Both the position numbers and the translations under genes were made by a program. The notes beneath the pieces were generated by a model that made no database searches, was not told where the DNA came from, and saw nothing but the letters and a program-made list of their open reading frames with translations. This document shows, one piece after another, positions 26,607-36,600 of a DNA stretch of 64,000 bases. Origin of the DNA: Chryseobacterium sp. FP211-J200 (GTDB lineage Bacteria > Bacteroidota > Bacteroidia > Flavobacteriales > Weeksellaceae); the NCBI RefSeq assembly GCF_001643375.1, contig NZ_LSHB01000003.1, forward strand, positions 1 to 64,000, given 5' to 3'. Numbering within the stretch: the stretch's first letter is position 1; every line of letters starts with the position of its first letter.

Positions 26607-28142
26607 ATGTCAGAATTACAGAAAGATTTTTTATTTGTACTCATCAAGTCACTTTCGACGTCGGAAAAACGTCAATTTAAGCTGTACGTGAACCGACTTG
26701 GAATTAATGTCGACGCCAAATTTCTTTTACTTTTTTCTGAATTGGACAAAATGAAAGAATATAATGAGGAGATTATTATTGAGAAAAAAATATCATCGAA
26801 ACAGCAACTTTCCAATCTGAAAGCACATCTTTATAAACAAATCCTGGTAAGTCTGAGACTGAATCCAAGCCTTCAAAACAGCAGAATCCAATTGCGGGAA
26901 CAGCTTGATTTTGCAACGATTTTATATCAAAAAGGTTTGTACAAGCAAGCTTTGAAAATCCTAGACAAAGCGAAACAATCTGCATTGGATTTAGATGAAA
27001 AAAGCATCGCTTCAGAAATCATAGAACTTGAAAAAGTTATTGAATCTCAATTCATTACAAGAAGTATCGACGGACGAGCAGATGAATTAATTCTGCAATC
27101 GACTGAAATCAACAAGCAAAACAGTTATGCTACCCAACTTTCCAATCTTTCTTTGAAATTGTACAGCGAAATGTTGACGCACGGTTACATCAAAAATGAC
27201 GAAGACCGTGATAAAATCCTTGATTTGTTTGATAAAAAAGTCAAAAAAATTGACCTTAACAAACTTAATTTCACGGAGAAACTTTGGTATTTCAAGGCTC
27301 ACGTTTGGAAAAATCAGCTTTTGCAGGATTACAAGTACACTTTAAAATACGCTTATCAATGGGTAGAATTGTTCCATCAGAATCCTGAAATGATAAAAAA
27401 TCATCCAGTTTGGTACATCAAAGGAAATACTTATTTATTCAAAATTTTGTTTCTGTACGGCAATATTAAAAGGATTGAAGAAAGTTTTGAGAAGTTTAGT
27501 CGCGTTGTAAAATCGGACACTTTTATTCATAATGAGAATTCGCAATCGTTGATTTTCCTTAATTATTATAATACCAAAATGAATCTTTATTTCATCAAAG
27601 GAGATTTTTTCGGTGGCACAAAGATGATTCCTGAATTGGAATTGAAGATGGAAAAACACCGCGACAAGATAGATGAACACCATTTTCTCATTTTATATCT
27701 GAAAATCGCATCGATGTATTTTGGCAGTAAACAATATCAAAACACTATTAAATACGGTTTGAAAATCATTAATTCAAAAGGAAATATTCAGGAGGATTTG
27801 CTTTTCCACACGAGGATTTTGATTCTGATGGCGAAATTTGAAGCTGGTTTTGATGACGATTATGATGCCTTTGTGAAAAGCACGATTAAGTTTGTAAAAA
27901 AGATGAGAAATCCCGGCGAATTACATTTTAAAATTGTTGATTTCTTTAAGAAAATCGATGACCAGAATTCCACTGCGCAACTTTCGTCTTTCAAGGAATT
28001 CGAAAAGCAGCTGCAGGAATCCGAGAAAAACAGATACGACAAAAGAACGCTCGTCTACATCGACATCCACGGCTGGGTAAAATCGAAAGTGAGAAATGTG
28101 GACGTCATCGAGATTATAAAAGAGAAAGTTAAGCTAAAATAA
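26607..28142 (+). CDS. conserved protein of unknown function, alpha-helical
   Basis: A 511-residue cytoplasmic-looking protein with no signal peptide or membrane helix. It is almost entirely helical and rich in Lys, Leu, Phe and Tyr, with repeated helix pairs such as [21 protein letters not shown] and [16 protein letters not shown] that resemble divergent tetratricopeptide repeats. I recognise no catalytic motif. It lies divergent from leuA and 57 bp upstream of thrS on the same strand, but a TAnnTTTG element between them suggests thrS also has its own promoter. TPR-type scaffolding is an inference from the repeat pattern only. Confidence 0.75.
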   Translation: MSELQKDFLFVLIKSLSTSEKRQFKLYVNRLGINVDAKFLLLFSELDKMKEYNEEIIIEKKISSKQQLSNLKAHLYKQILVSLRLNPSLQNSRIQLREQLDFATILYQKGLYKQALKILDKAKQSALDLDEKSIASEIIELEKVIESQFITRSIDGRADELILQSTEINKQNSYATQLSNLSLKLYSEMLTHGYIKNDEDRDKILDLFDKKVKKIDLNKLNFTEKLWYFKAHVWKNQLLQDYKYTLKYAYQWVELFHQNPEMIKNHPVWYIKGNTYLFKILFLYGNIKRIEESFEKFSRVVKSDTFIHNENSQSLIFLNYYNTKMNLYFIKGDFFGGTKMIPELELKMEKHRDKIDEHHFLILYLKIASMYFGSKQYQNTIKYGLKIINSKGNIQEDLLFHTRILILMAKFEAGFDDDYDAFVKSTIKFVKKMRNPGELHFKIVDFFKKIDDQNSTAQLSSFKEFEKQLQESEKNRYDKRTLVYIDIHGWVKSKVRNVDVIEIIKEKVKLK

Positions 28143-28168
28143 ATCCGGTTTTTTCTTTAAAAAATCAC

Positions 28169-28176
28169 TATTTTTG
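28169..28176 (+). promoter_or_regulatory. -7 promoter element (TAnnTTTG) of thrS
   Basis: TATTTTTG followed by C, 23 bases before the thrS ATG. Confidence 0.55.
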
Positions 28177-28198
28177 CATCCTAAAAATTTCAGTCATA

Positions 28199-30142
28199 AT
28201 GCTAAAAATTACTCTTCCTGATGGCAGCATCAGAGAATATGAAGGAGCAGTTACTCCACTACAAGTTGCACAAAGTATCAGTGACGGTTTGGCAAGAAAC
28301 ACCATTTCTGCCGTCGTAAACGGAAAACAGACAGAAGTAGACACCACGATAACGGAGGATTCTACAGTGCAGCTATTGACGTGGAATGACGATATGGGTA
28401 AAAAAGCATTCTGGCATTCTTCTGCCCACTTGCTGGCTCAGGCTATTATGGAATTTTATCCAGAGGCTAAGCTGACAATCGGGCCTGCAATCGCGAACGG
28501 ATTCTATTATGATGTAGATTTCGGAGGAGAACCTTTGTCTGAAAAAGACTTCGAAAAGCTGGAAAAGAAAATCTTAGAAAATGCTAAGAAAAATTCGACT
28601 TTCAACCTTCGTGAAGTTTCCAAAGCTGACGCGCTAAAAGAATATGCGGACAATCCTTTCAAAACAGAATTGATTGAAAATCTGCCTGATGGCGAAATCA
28701 CCTTCGTAACTCATGATAACTTCACAGACCTTTGTAGAGGTGGACACATCCCATCAACAGGAATTGTAAAAGCTGTAAAAATATTGAACGCAGCCGGAGC
28801 TTATTGGAGAGGTGACGAGAAAAATCCACAGCTGACAAGAGTTTACGGTGTTTCTTTTCCAAAACAAAAAGAGCTGACAGAATATCTTGAAAGACTGGAG
28901 GAAGCAAAAAGAAGAGACCACAGAAAATTGGGTAAAGAATTGGGAATTTTCGCATTCTCAGAAAAAGTAGGTGCCGGTCTTCCGCTTTGGTTGCCAAAAG
29001 GTGCTGCGCTTAGAAAAAAATTAGAAGAATTCCTTTCCAAAGCACAGAAAAAACAAGGTTATGAATTCGTGATCTCTCCACATATTGGAGCGAAAGAATT
29101 GTATGTAACTTCTGGACACTGGGACAAATATGGCGCTGATAGTTTTCAGCCAATCAAAACACCAAATGAAGGTGAAGAATTTTTATTAAAACCAATGAAC
29201 TGTCCGCACCACTGCGAGATTTACAAAGCTCAGCAATGGTCTTACAAAGATTTGCCGAAGCGTTATGCGGAATTTGGTACAGTTTACAGATATGAGCAAT
29301 CTGGAGAATTACACGGCTTGACAAGAGTTCGTGGATTTACTCAGGATGATGCGCACCTTTTCTGTACGCCAGACCAGTTGTTGCAGGAATTTGAAAAAGT
29401 GATCGACCTTGTGCTTTACGTTTTCGGTTCACTTGGATTTGCTGACTTTACGGCTCAAATTTCATTAAGAGACAAAGAAAACAGAGACAAATATATCGGA
29501 TCCGATGAGAATTGGGAGAAAGCTGAAAACGCAATCGTGACTGCTGCAAAAGCAAAAGGCTTGAAAACTGTAACTGAATATGGCGAAGCGGCTTTCTATG
29601 GTCCAAAGCTTGACTTTATGGTGAAAGATGCGTTGGGAAGAAGCTGGCAGTTGGGAACAATTCAGGTAGATTACAATTTACCGGAAAGATTTGACCTTTG
29701 GTACAACGGAAGCGACAACGAGAAGCACAGACCAGTGATGATCCACAGAGCGCCATTCGGCTCTATGGAACGTTTCATTGCGATATTAATTGAGAATACA
29801 GCGGGTGATTTCCCACTTTGGCTGAGTCCGGAACAGTTCACTATTTTGCCTATCAGTGAAAAATATTCAGATTATGCAAAAAAAGTTTCAGAATCATTGG
29901 AAATTCACGATATTTGCGGATTGATTGACGACAGAAACGAGAAAACGGGTAAGAAAATCCGTGATGCCGAATTGAAAAAGTTACCATTTATGCTTATTGT
30001 AGGTGAGAACGAGGAAAATAACGGTACGATTTCTGTAAGAAGAAGAGGCGAAGGTGATTTGGGAGAAATGACGGTGGATGCGTTTATAACATACTTTAAA
30101 CAAGAAGCAAAACCAGCATTTGACTTAGGAGCAAACCAATAA
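28199..30142 (+). CDS. thrS: threonyl-tRNA synthetase
   Basis: A 647-residue class II aminoacyl-tRNA synthetase. Domains in order: TGS (1-62), editing domain with [10 protein letters not shown] and the [10 protein letters not shown] region (about 63-235), catalytic core with the zinc ligands in [11 protein letters not shown] and class II motif 2 [24 protein letters not shown], and a C-terminal anticodon-binding domain from about 540 ([14 protein letters not shown]). It charges tRNA-Thr and clears mischarged Ser-tRNA. infC follows 35 bp after the stop codon if translated from the non-AUG start, a common gene order. Confidence 0.97.
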   Translation: MLKITLPDGSIREYEGAVTPLQVAQSISDGLARNTISAVVNGKQTEVDTTITEDSTVQLLTWNDDMGKKAFWHSSAHLLAQAIMEFYPEAKLTIGPAIANGFYYDVDFGGEPLSEKDFEKLEKKILENAKKNSTFNLREVSKADALKEYADNPFKTELIENLPDGEITFVTHDNFTDLCRGGHIPSTGIVKAVKILNAAGAYWRGDEKNPQLTRVYGVSFPKQKELTEYLERLEEAKRRDHRKLGKELGIFAFSEKVGAGLPLWLPKGAALRKKLEEFLSKAQKKQGYEFVISPHIGAKELYVTSGHWDKYGADSFQPIKTPNEGEEFLLKPMNCPHHCEIYKAQQWSYKDLPKRYAEFGTVYRYEQSGELHGLTRVRGFTQDDAHLFCTPDQLLQEFEKVIDLVLYVFGSLGFADFTAQISLRDKENRDKYIGSDENWEKAENAIVTAAKAKGLKTVTEYGEAAFYGPKLDFMVKDALGRSWQLGTIQVDYNLPERFDLWYNGSDNEKHRPVMIHRAPFGSMERFIAILIENTAGDFPLWLSPEQFTILPISEKYSDYAKKVSESLEIHDICGLIDDRNEKTGKKIRDAELKKLPFMLIVGENEENNGTISVRRRGEGDLGEMTVDAFITYFKQEAKPAFDLGANQ

Positions 30143-30177
30143 GCCAACACTAATTATTAATTTTAAAATTTAAAACC

Positions 30178-30741
30178 ATAGCACTAAAAAGAAACAACAG
30201 CAGAGGCCCGATGAGACGTCCAGTCCAAGAAGACCTCCATCAAATTAACGGTAAAATTCGTGCTAACGAGGTACGTCTTGTTGGTGACAACGTAGAACCG
30301 GGAGTTTACCCTTTATCAAAAGCTTTAGAAATTGCAAGAGAACAAGAGTTGGATCTTGTCGTAATTTCTGATAAAGCTGAGCCTTATATTTCTCGTATCC
30401 TTGATTATAAAAAATTCTTGTACGAGCAAAAGAAAAAGACCAAAGAACTAAAAGCGAAGCAAGTAAAAGTAGTTGTGAAAGAAATTAGATTTGGTCCTCA
30501 GACCGATGATCACGATTATGACTTCAAGAAAAAGCACGCTGAAAAATTCTTGGAAGAAGGTTCAAAACTGAAAACCTACGTTTTCTTCAAAGGCCGTTCT
30601 ATTATCTTTAAAGACCAGGGAGAGATTCTTCTTTTGAAACTTGCCCAGGATCTGGAGCATGTTGGGAAAGTCGACCAGCTTCCTAAACTTGAAGGGAAAA
30701 GAATGATCATGATGATGAGCCCTAAGAAGCCTGCTAAATAA
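30178..30741 (+). CDS. infC: translation initiation factor IF-3, probable non-AUG start
   Basis: IF-3 binds the 30S subunit and checks start codons and initiator tRNA. The protein shows the IF-3 N-domain ([16 protein letters not shown]), the lysine-rich linker ([14 protein letters not shown]) and C-domain ([18 protein letters not shown]). The first in-frame ATG is at 30211, but 11 upstream codons ([10 protein letters not shown] before the Met) are open and resemble N-termini of flavobacterial IF-3. The start is placed at ATA 30178; an ATT at 30163 is the alternative. A rare start codon would fit the known autoregulation of infC, where IF-3 discriminates against its own AUU start in Escherichia coli. 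A terminator follows at 30767. Confidence 0.9.
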   Translation: MALKRNNSRGPMRRPVQEDLHQINGKIRANEVRLVGDNVEPGVYPLSKALEIAREQELDLVVISDKAEPYISRILDYKKFLYEQKKKTKELKAKQVKVVVKEIRFGPQTDDHDYDFKKKHAEKFLEEGSKLKTYVFFKGRSIIFKDQGEILLLKLAQDLEHVGKVDQLPKLEGKRMIMMMSPKKPAK

Positions 30742-30766
30742 CATTGATACCATTCAATTGATATAT

Positions 30767-30797
30767 AAAACCTCAAATTAATTTTGAGGTTTTTTTG
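30767..30797 (+). terminator. intrinsic terminator after infC
   Basis: Stem AAAACCTCAAA / TTTTGAGGTTTT with a short loop and seven-T run. Confidence 0.85.
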
Positions 30798-30856
30798 ATA
30801 TTTTAATTAATATGATCAAACACAGATTTTACAGTCTGAGTTTGATAATTTTTTTG

Positions 30857-30864
30857 TAATTTTG
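30857..30864 (+). promoter_or_regulatory. -7 promoter element (TAnnTTTG) of rpmI-rplT
   Basis: TAATTTTG followed by C, 74 bases before the rpmI ATG. Together with the infC terminator it separates the ribosomal-protein pair from thrS-infC and leaves a leader of about 65 bases that could carry L20-type autoregulation. Confidence 0.55.
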
Positions 30865-30937
30865 CAAACTATTATTCTTGGATACGTTCATTGATAATAA
30901 AAATAGATATTGATAACAAAACATAAAAAGCAAAACA

Positions 30938-31135
30938 ATGCCAAAATTAAAAACGAAATCAGGTGCTAAAAAGCGTTTTGCTCTTACCGGAACCGGAAAG
31001 ATCAAAAGAAAAGGTGCTTTCAAAAGCCACATCTTGACAAAGAAAGAAACTAAGCAAAAGAGAAATCTGACGCAAACTTCTTACGTTGCAGAAGTGGACA
31101 AGAAAAGTGTACTACGTCAATTAGCGTTAAAGTAG
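30938..31135 (+). CDS. rpmI: 50S ribosomal protein L35
   Basis: A 65-residue, very basic protein with the L35 signature [20 protein letters not shown] and [14 protein letters not shown]. It is cotranscribed with rplT 114 bp downstream. Usual length for the family. Confidence 0.97.
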   Translation: MPKLKTKSGAKKRFALTGTGKIKRKGAFKSHILTKKETKQKRNLTQTSYVAEVDKKSVLRQLALK

Positions 31136-31249
31136 TTTTTATAAATCATTTCGGTTTATAAGAATTAGAACAATTCAACAATTAACCCTGGAACGGTGCA
31201 CCTAAGCGTAATGAAAATTACCGCCCTTTTCAAAAAAACAATTTAAATT

Positions 31250-31594
31250 ATGCCAAGATCAGTAAATTCTGTAGCGTCTAGAGCGCGTAGAAAAAAAGTT
31301 TTAAAAAAGGCTAAAGGTTTTTTCGGTAGAAGAAAGAACGTTTGGACTGTAGCAAAAAATGCGGTAGAGAAAGCAATGTCTTACGCTTACCGTGGTAGAA
31401 AAGAGAAGAAAAGAAGTTTCAGAAGCCTTTGGGTAATGCGTATCAATGCAGGAGCTAGAGAGCACGGATTGACTTATTCTCAATTCATAGGAGGTCTTAA
31501 GAAAAACAACATCGAGCTAAACAGAAAAGTCCTTGCAGATCTTGCAATGAACCATCCAGAAGCTTTCAAAGCTGTTGTAGACCTAGTAAAATAA
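31250..31594 (+). CDS. rplT: 50S ribosomal protein L20
   Basis: A 114-residue basic protein. [20 protein letters not shown] and [20 protein letters not shown] are L20 hallmarks. L20 is needed early in 50S assembly and often represses its own operon by binding the mRNA leader. The 114-bp spacer from rpmI holds a GC-richer stretch around 31190 that might have such a role. An intrinsic terminator closes the unit. Confidence 0.97.
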   Translation: MPRSVNSVASRARRKKVLKKAKGFFGRRKNVWTVAKNAVEKAMSYAYRGRKEKKRSFRSLWVMRINAGAREHGLTYSQFIGGLKKNNIELNRKVLADLAMNHPEAFKAVVDLVK

Positions 31595-31618
31595 TTACAA
31601 ATCTTTGTTATCAATATA

Positions 31619-31650
31619 AAATCCTGAGAATTCCTCAGGATTTTTTTTTT
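31619..31650. terminator. intrinsic terminator after rplT
   Basis: ATCCTGAG / CTCAGGAT stem followed by ten T residues; its A-rich left flank may let it also end the convergent alkB transcript. Confidence 0.85.
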
Positions 31651-31710
31651 AATTCAACTTTACGGATCCTCTTGGCGGAATAGGCTGAAATTTCGGATTA
31701 TTAAGAATGT

Positions 31711-32319
31711 TTACAACTCCCGAATATTCCGAAAAGTCAAATTGATACGCGGTTTCATCGGTCTGGTCGATTTGGCGATCCTATGTTCCCAATTGGTCTG
31801 CAGATCGCCTTTCATAATGAGCAGTGAACCGTGCTGAAGTGGCAACGTATATTTATTCTGATGATTGTCCTTTTTTCTAAAATCAAAATTCCTCACTTGC
31901 CCAAAACTCACCGATGCGATAACTGGACGATTGCCCAGCTCGCTTTCCTTGTCGCGATGCCAAGCGACGGAATCATTTCCGTCCCTATAAAAATTGAGCA
32001 AGACAGAATTGAACTGATGACCTGTCAATTTCTGGATTTTATATTTCAAGCCCAAAAGTTCCGGCGTCCAGGCATTGACACTGAATTCATTGCCTCCCAA
32101 ATGATAGGATTTTTCATCGTCGCCATACCAGGCTGTCAGGCGTGGCGTCAAAACTTCTTTGTCATACATTTTTTGCGTATTCTGTTTCCAGGGAACAGTT
32201 TCTATGAGTATTTTTTCAATTTCGGTCGCTCTCTCTTCAGACAAAAAATGTTCGGTATAATCCAAAAGCTCCGTCGGAAATTGGTAATATTCGCCTGCAT
32301 CGAATAAACTGAGTTGCAT
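31711..32319 (-). CDS. alkB: AlkB-like 2-oxoglutarate/Fe(II) dioxygenase
   Basis: About 202 residues from the ATG at 32319 (MQLSLFDAGEYYQ). AlkB enzymes oxidatively remove alkyl groups from N1-methyladenine and N3-methylcytosine in DNA or RNA. Iron ligands are seen in VAWHRDKESELG (H and D of HxD) and WEHRIAKSTRP (distal H), with arginines in PRINLTFR for 2-oxoglutarate. The frame stays open to 32469, and the upstream part encodes a truncated repressor start, so longer fusion products are possible. It is divergent from dinB across a shared operator region, which suggests damage-inducible control. Confidence 0.9.
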   Translation of the reverse strand: MQLSLFDAGEYYQFPTELLDYTEHFLSEERATEIEKILIETVPWKQNTQKMYDKEVLTPRLTAWYGDDEKSYHLGGNEFSVNAWTPELLGLKYKIQKLTGHQFNSVLLNFYRDGNDSVAWHRDKESELGNRPVIASVSFGQVRNFDFRKKDNHQNKYTLPLQHGSLLIMKGDLQTNWEHRIAKSTRPMKPRINLTFRNIREL

Positions 32320-32373
32320 ATCTGTATTGTACATTTTAAAATTATTTGGGAAAATGGACCTTACTCGTCCCAA

Positions 32374-32439
32374 GACTTTTTGTTGGGATAAGTTTTTGTT
32401 GCTTCTTAAAAACCTGATGTTATCTGGAAAAATCGACAT
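32374..32439 (-). pseudogene. remnant of an XRE/LexA-like repressor gene fused to alkB
   Basis: The ATG at 32439 opens MSIFPDNIRFLRSNKNLSQQ, which is the typical N-terminus of an XRE-type helix-turn-helix repressor (first helix and start of the second). After 22 codons similarity ends and the frame runs into the alkB leader and then alkB. The rest of the HTH and any peptidase S24 domain are missing. The most likely history is an internal deletion that removed the repressor and left its promoter, operator and first codons in front of alkB. The alternative, a new translational fusion that is still expressed, is equally compatible with sequence. Confidence 0.7.
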
Positions 32440-32440
32440 T

Positions 32441-32455
32441 GATACAAATTGTATC
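32441..32455. promoter_or_regulatory. operator O1, palindrome GATACAA-A-TTGTATC
   Basis: A perfect palindrome with two 7-base arms and one central base, immediately upstream of the ATG at 32439. Together with a similar site centred 33 bp away (three helical turns) it is well placed to bind dimeric repressors on one face of the DNA. Confidence 0.7.
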
Positions 32456-32457
32456 TG

Positions 32458-32465
32458 CAAATATA
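32458..32465 (-). promoter_or_regulatory. -7 promoter element (TAnnTTTG) reading toward alkB
   Basis: Reads TATATTTG on the minus strand, between operators O1 and O2, 18 bases before the repressor-remnant ATG. Confidence 0.6.
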
Positions 32466-32473
32466 ACAAAAAT

Positions 32474-32488
32474 GATACAAAATGAATC
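32474..32488. promoter_or_regulatory. operator O2, GATACAA-A-ATGAATC
   Basis: The left arm matches O1 exactly; the right arm has two changes. The site abuts the -7 element of dinB, so a bound repressor would block RNA polymerase. Confidence 0.6.
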
Positions 32489-32496
32489 TAATTTTG
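32489..32496 (+). promoter_or_regulatory. -7 promoter element (TAnnTTTG) of dinB
   Basis: TAATTTTG ends only 4 bases before the dinB ATG, so the transcript would start at or near the A of the start codon (leaderless). Confidence 0.55.
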
Positions 32497-32500
32497 TCAC

Positions 32501-33649
32501 ATGAATCGAGCAATTGTACATATGGATTTGGATACGTTTTTTGTTTCCTGCGAGAGAAAAGAACATTCCGAAATTGAAGGAATACCACTTATAATCGGTG
32601 GTGGCGACCGTGGTGTGGTGGCTTCTTGTTCGTATGAAGCGCGAAAATTCGGGGTACGTTCTGCAATGCCAATCAAAATGGCGCTCAGACTTTGTCCCGA
32701 TGCAAAAGTGGTAAAAGGCGATTATGAGAATTTTTCTAAAATGTCTCATTTGGTAACCGAAGTGATTCAGGACAAAGTGCCGGTGATGGAAAAAGCGAGC
32801 ATTGATGAATTTTATCTTGACCTGACCGGAATGGACAAATTTTTCGGCTGTTATCAATGGACTAAGGAAATTGCATCAGCTGTAAAAAAGGAAACTGGAT
32901 TGCCGATAAGTTTTGCATTATCGAACAATAAAACTGTTTCCAAAATCGGAACGGGAGAATCTAAACCTGAAGGTAAATTTCAAATCAGAGAAACAGAAAT
33001 ACAACCATTTTTGAATCCACTTTCCGTCAAAAAAATCCCGATGGTTGGTGATAAAACATTCCAGCTTCTTTCGAGAATTGGAGTCCGGACAATTCATACA
33101 CTTTCAGAAATGCCCGTTTTGGTCCTTCAGCAAATGATTGGCGCAAACGGAAAAGAACTTTGGAAAAAAGCGAATGGTATTGATGAAAATCCAGTCGTTC
33201 CTTACTCCGAAAAAAAATCGATTTCCTCAGAACGGACTTTTGCAACGGATTCTATTGATGTTTTGGAAATAAAAAGATTGATTTCGGGAATGGCAGAAAA
33301 GTTAGCGTATCAATTGAGACAAGAAAAATGGTTGACTTCAACCGTTGTCATCAAAATCCGATATTCCAATTTCGATACGGAAACCAAGCAACACAAAATC
33401 GCTTACACGTCTGCTGACCACACGTTGTCCAGAGTTGCGTTGGAACTTTTCAATAAAGTTTATACGAGAAGAATGCGCATCAGACTCGTCGGTTTGCGCT
33501 TCACAGATTTGGTTCATGGCAATCATCAGATGAATCTTTTTGAAGATACCGAGGAGCAAATGAGCCTTTATCAAACGATGGATTACCTCAAAAACCGATT
33601 TGGGAAAGATGCGCTTGGACGAGCTTCCGGTTACGATTTCGGCAAATAA
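32501..33649 (+). CDS. dinB: DNA polymerase IV (Y-family translesion polymerase)
   Basis: A 382-residue Y-family polymerase. Catalytic acidic residues: D9 in HMDLDTFF, and D102/E103 in ASIDEFYLD. The little-finger domain follows from about 240, and HQMNLFED near residue 345 is a probable beta-clamp-binding motif. It copies past damaged bases with low fidelity. dnaE2-like polymerase follows 20 bp downstream, and alkB is divergent, so the region is a lesion-repair and bypass cassette. Twin operators in the promoter suggest SOS-type repression. Confidence 0.95.
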   Translation: MNRAIVHMDLDTFFVSCERKEHSEIEGIPLIIGGGDRGVVASCSYEARKFGVRSAMPIKMALRLCPDAKVVKGDYENFSKMSHLVTEVIQDKVPVMEKASIDEFYLDLTGMDKFFGCYQWTKEIASAVKKETGLPISFALSNNKTVSKIGTGESKPEGKFQIRETEIQPFLNPLSVKKIPMVGDKTFQLLSRIGVRTIHTLSEMPVLVLQQMIGANGKELWKKANGIDENPVVPYSEKKSISSERTFATDSIDVLEIKRLISGMAEKLAYQLRQEKWLTSTVVIKIRYSNFDTETKQHKIAYTSADHTLSRVALELFNKVYTRRMRIRLVGLRFTDLVHGNHQMNLFEDTEEQMSLYQTMDYLKNRFGKDALGRASGYDFGK

Positions 33650-33669
33650 TTTTTTAAAATTTTAATTAA

Positions 33670-36600
33670 ATGTATCTCAACTGTCATTCTTATCACAGCC
33701 TTCGTTACGGCACTTTATCGGTTCAAAATCTGGTAGAGCAAGCTTCCGAATTAGGAATCAAAACATTGGTTTTGACCGATATCAATACGGTGACTGCGAT
33801 TTATGATTTTAAAAAAGTATGTGAAAAAGCCGGAATCAAACCGATTGCTGGTATTGAAGTGAGAAAAGAAAATAAACTCTTATATATTGCTATCGCCAAG
33901 GACTTCAGCGGAATTGGAGAAGTGAATAAAATTTTGACTCAACATAATTGTGACGGAATTGAACTTTCCGAAACGGCTCCGAATTACAATCAAGTATTCG
34001 TGATTTATCCAATTCAAAATATTCCTGAAACCCTAAAAGAAAATGAGTTCATAGGAATCCGTGAAGAAGAATTGAATCTGTTGATTAGACCGGAATTTAA
34101 AGCTAAAATCAATAAAATGGTTGTTCTTCAGCCTGTCACTTTCAGTACGAAAAAAGAATATAATCTTCATAGAATCTTGAGAGCGATTGACGGAAATACT
34201 TTGATTTCCAAACTCTCTGAAGATGAGATTTGCAGAAAATCAGAACATTTCAAACCTGAAATTAATTTAATAAAATCATTTGAACATTCTCCTCAAATCA
34301 TTAATAACACAAAAAAAATCCTCGATGAATGTAGTTTTGAATTTATTTATAAAGAACGCGGAAGTACTGAAAACAAGAACAAAAAATATTTCACAAAATC
34401 TCCGGAAGAAGACATGAAATTGTTGACCGAACTCGCTTATTCAGGTTTGGAAAAACGATATGGAGCAAATGACGAAGTTGCCAGAACAAGAGTTGAAAAG
34501 GAACTAAAAGTGATTGGCGAACTCAAATTTTCAGCGTATTTTCTTATTACTTGGGACATCATCCAGTACAGTAACAGGATGGGATTTATGCACGTCGGGC
34601 GAGGAAGTGGTGCTAATTCCATTGTCAGTTATTGTCTTGGGATCACAGATATCTGTCCGATAGAACTCGACCTTTATTTCGAACGATTCCTAAATCTTAA
34701 CCGAACTTCGCCACCCGATTTTGATATCGACTGGAGTTGGCAAAATAGAGATGCGATCATCCAATATATTTTTGATACCTACGGAAAAGACCACGTTGCT
34801 TTTTGCGGGACCAATGTGGAATTCAAATATAAATCGATTTTTCGGGAAGTAGGAAAAGCGTTTGGTTTGCCCAAAGAAGAATTAGATAATTTGGCTGGCA
34901 AATCGATGGAAAACCACGACCAAAACTCGATTGTAAAGTTGGTTCAGGAATATGGAATATTAATGGAGAAATTTCCGAATCAAAGAAGTATGCACGCTTG
35001 TGGAATTCTGATTTCTGAAGAACCAATCACAACTTATACAGCATTGGAAATGCCACCAAAAGGATTTCCAATTGCTCAGTTTGATATGAATGTGGCGGAA
35101 GACATCGGTCTGGAAAAGTTTGACATCCTTTCTCAGCGCGGTCTGGGAACCATTAATGATACGGTAGAATTAATCAAAAAAAACAGAGGAATTGAGGTTG
35201 ATATTCGGGACACTTCTATTTCGAAAGATGAATCTGTTTGCAATGAATATTTAGCGATTGGAAAAACAATCGGCTGTTTCTATATCGAAAGTCCAGCAAT
35301 GCGTGGCTTATTAAGACGATTAAAATGTGACAATTACAGAACTTTGGTGGCCGCTTCCTCGATCATTCGACCTGGCGTTGCGCAAAGTGGGATGATGCGT
35401 GAATATATTTTCCGGCACAATCATCCCAACCAATTTGAATATTTTCATCCCGTGTTTGAGGAAAATCTGAAGGAAACTTATGGCATTATGGTCTATCAGG
35501 AAGATGTGATAAAAATTGCCCAGTATTTTGGTGGACTTTCTCACGCAGATGGTGATATTTTGAGACGAGCGATGAGCGGAAAGGAAAGGTCAATTCAAAA
35601 ATTAAATGAAGTAAAATCTAATTTCTTTAAATCTTGTATGGAAGACCAAGGACATTCGGAACAAATGACTGCGGAAGCTTTCCGACAGATCGAATCTTTT
35701 GCGGGCTATTCTTTCTGTAAGGCGCATTCAGCTTCGTATGCGGTGGAAAGTTATCAGAGCTTGTATTTGAAGGTTTATTATCCGTTGGAATTTATGGTTT
35801 CGGTCATCAATAATCAAGGTGGTTTTTATCGGACGGAAGTTTACATCCACGAAGCAAGAATGTCTGGTGCTGATGTTCAGAATCCCTGTGTGAATAACAG
35901 CGAATATCAAACGATTTTGAAAGGGAAAGAAATCTATCTGGGTTTTATGGTCTTGCAATCGCTGGAAACAAAAGTGGCTCAAATCATTTCTGAAGAACGG
36001 GAAAAAAGTGGTGATTACAAATCTTTGGACAACTTCATCAAACGCATTCCGATCGGGATTGAAACCATTCAAACCTTGATTTTCATTGGTGCTTTCAGAT
36101 TTACAGGAAAACCAAAAAATGAACTTTTGGTGGAAGCGAGATTATTATTAATCAATTATAAAATTGAGAACAGAAATATCGCTCTTTTCGATGAACCGGC
36201 CAACGACTTTAAACTTCCAGAACTGAAAAGAGAACAGTTTGAAGACGCGTTTGATGAAGTTGAAATCATAGGATTTCCTGTTTCGTGTAGTCCATTTGAC
36301 TTGTTACAAACCAAATTCAGAGGTCATTTTTTCGTAAAAGATTTGCTGAAGTTTCATAAAAGTCAGGTGAAAATGTTGGCTTATCTGATTTCCAGAAAAC
36401 ACGTTCCAACCAAAAAAGGAGCGATGTTTTTCGGAACCTGGGTTGATGTCAACGGCGATTATTTTGACACCGCTCATTTTCCGGACAGTTTGGAAAAACA
36501 TCAATTTCAGGGTGGTGGCTGTTATCTTTTGTTGGGAACGGTGGAAGTAGATTATCATTTTCCGACCATCACAATCCATAAAATGGCCAAAATGCCAATG

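Noticed and set aside
32319-32469. Calling alkB from the first ATG at 32469
   Set aside because: That start lies across the operator region and the resulting N-terminus is repressor-like, not AlkB-like.
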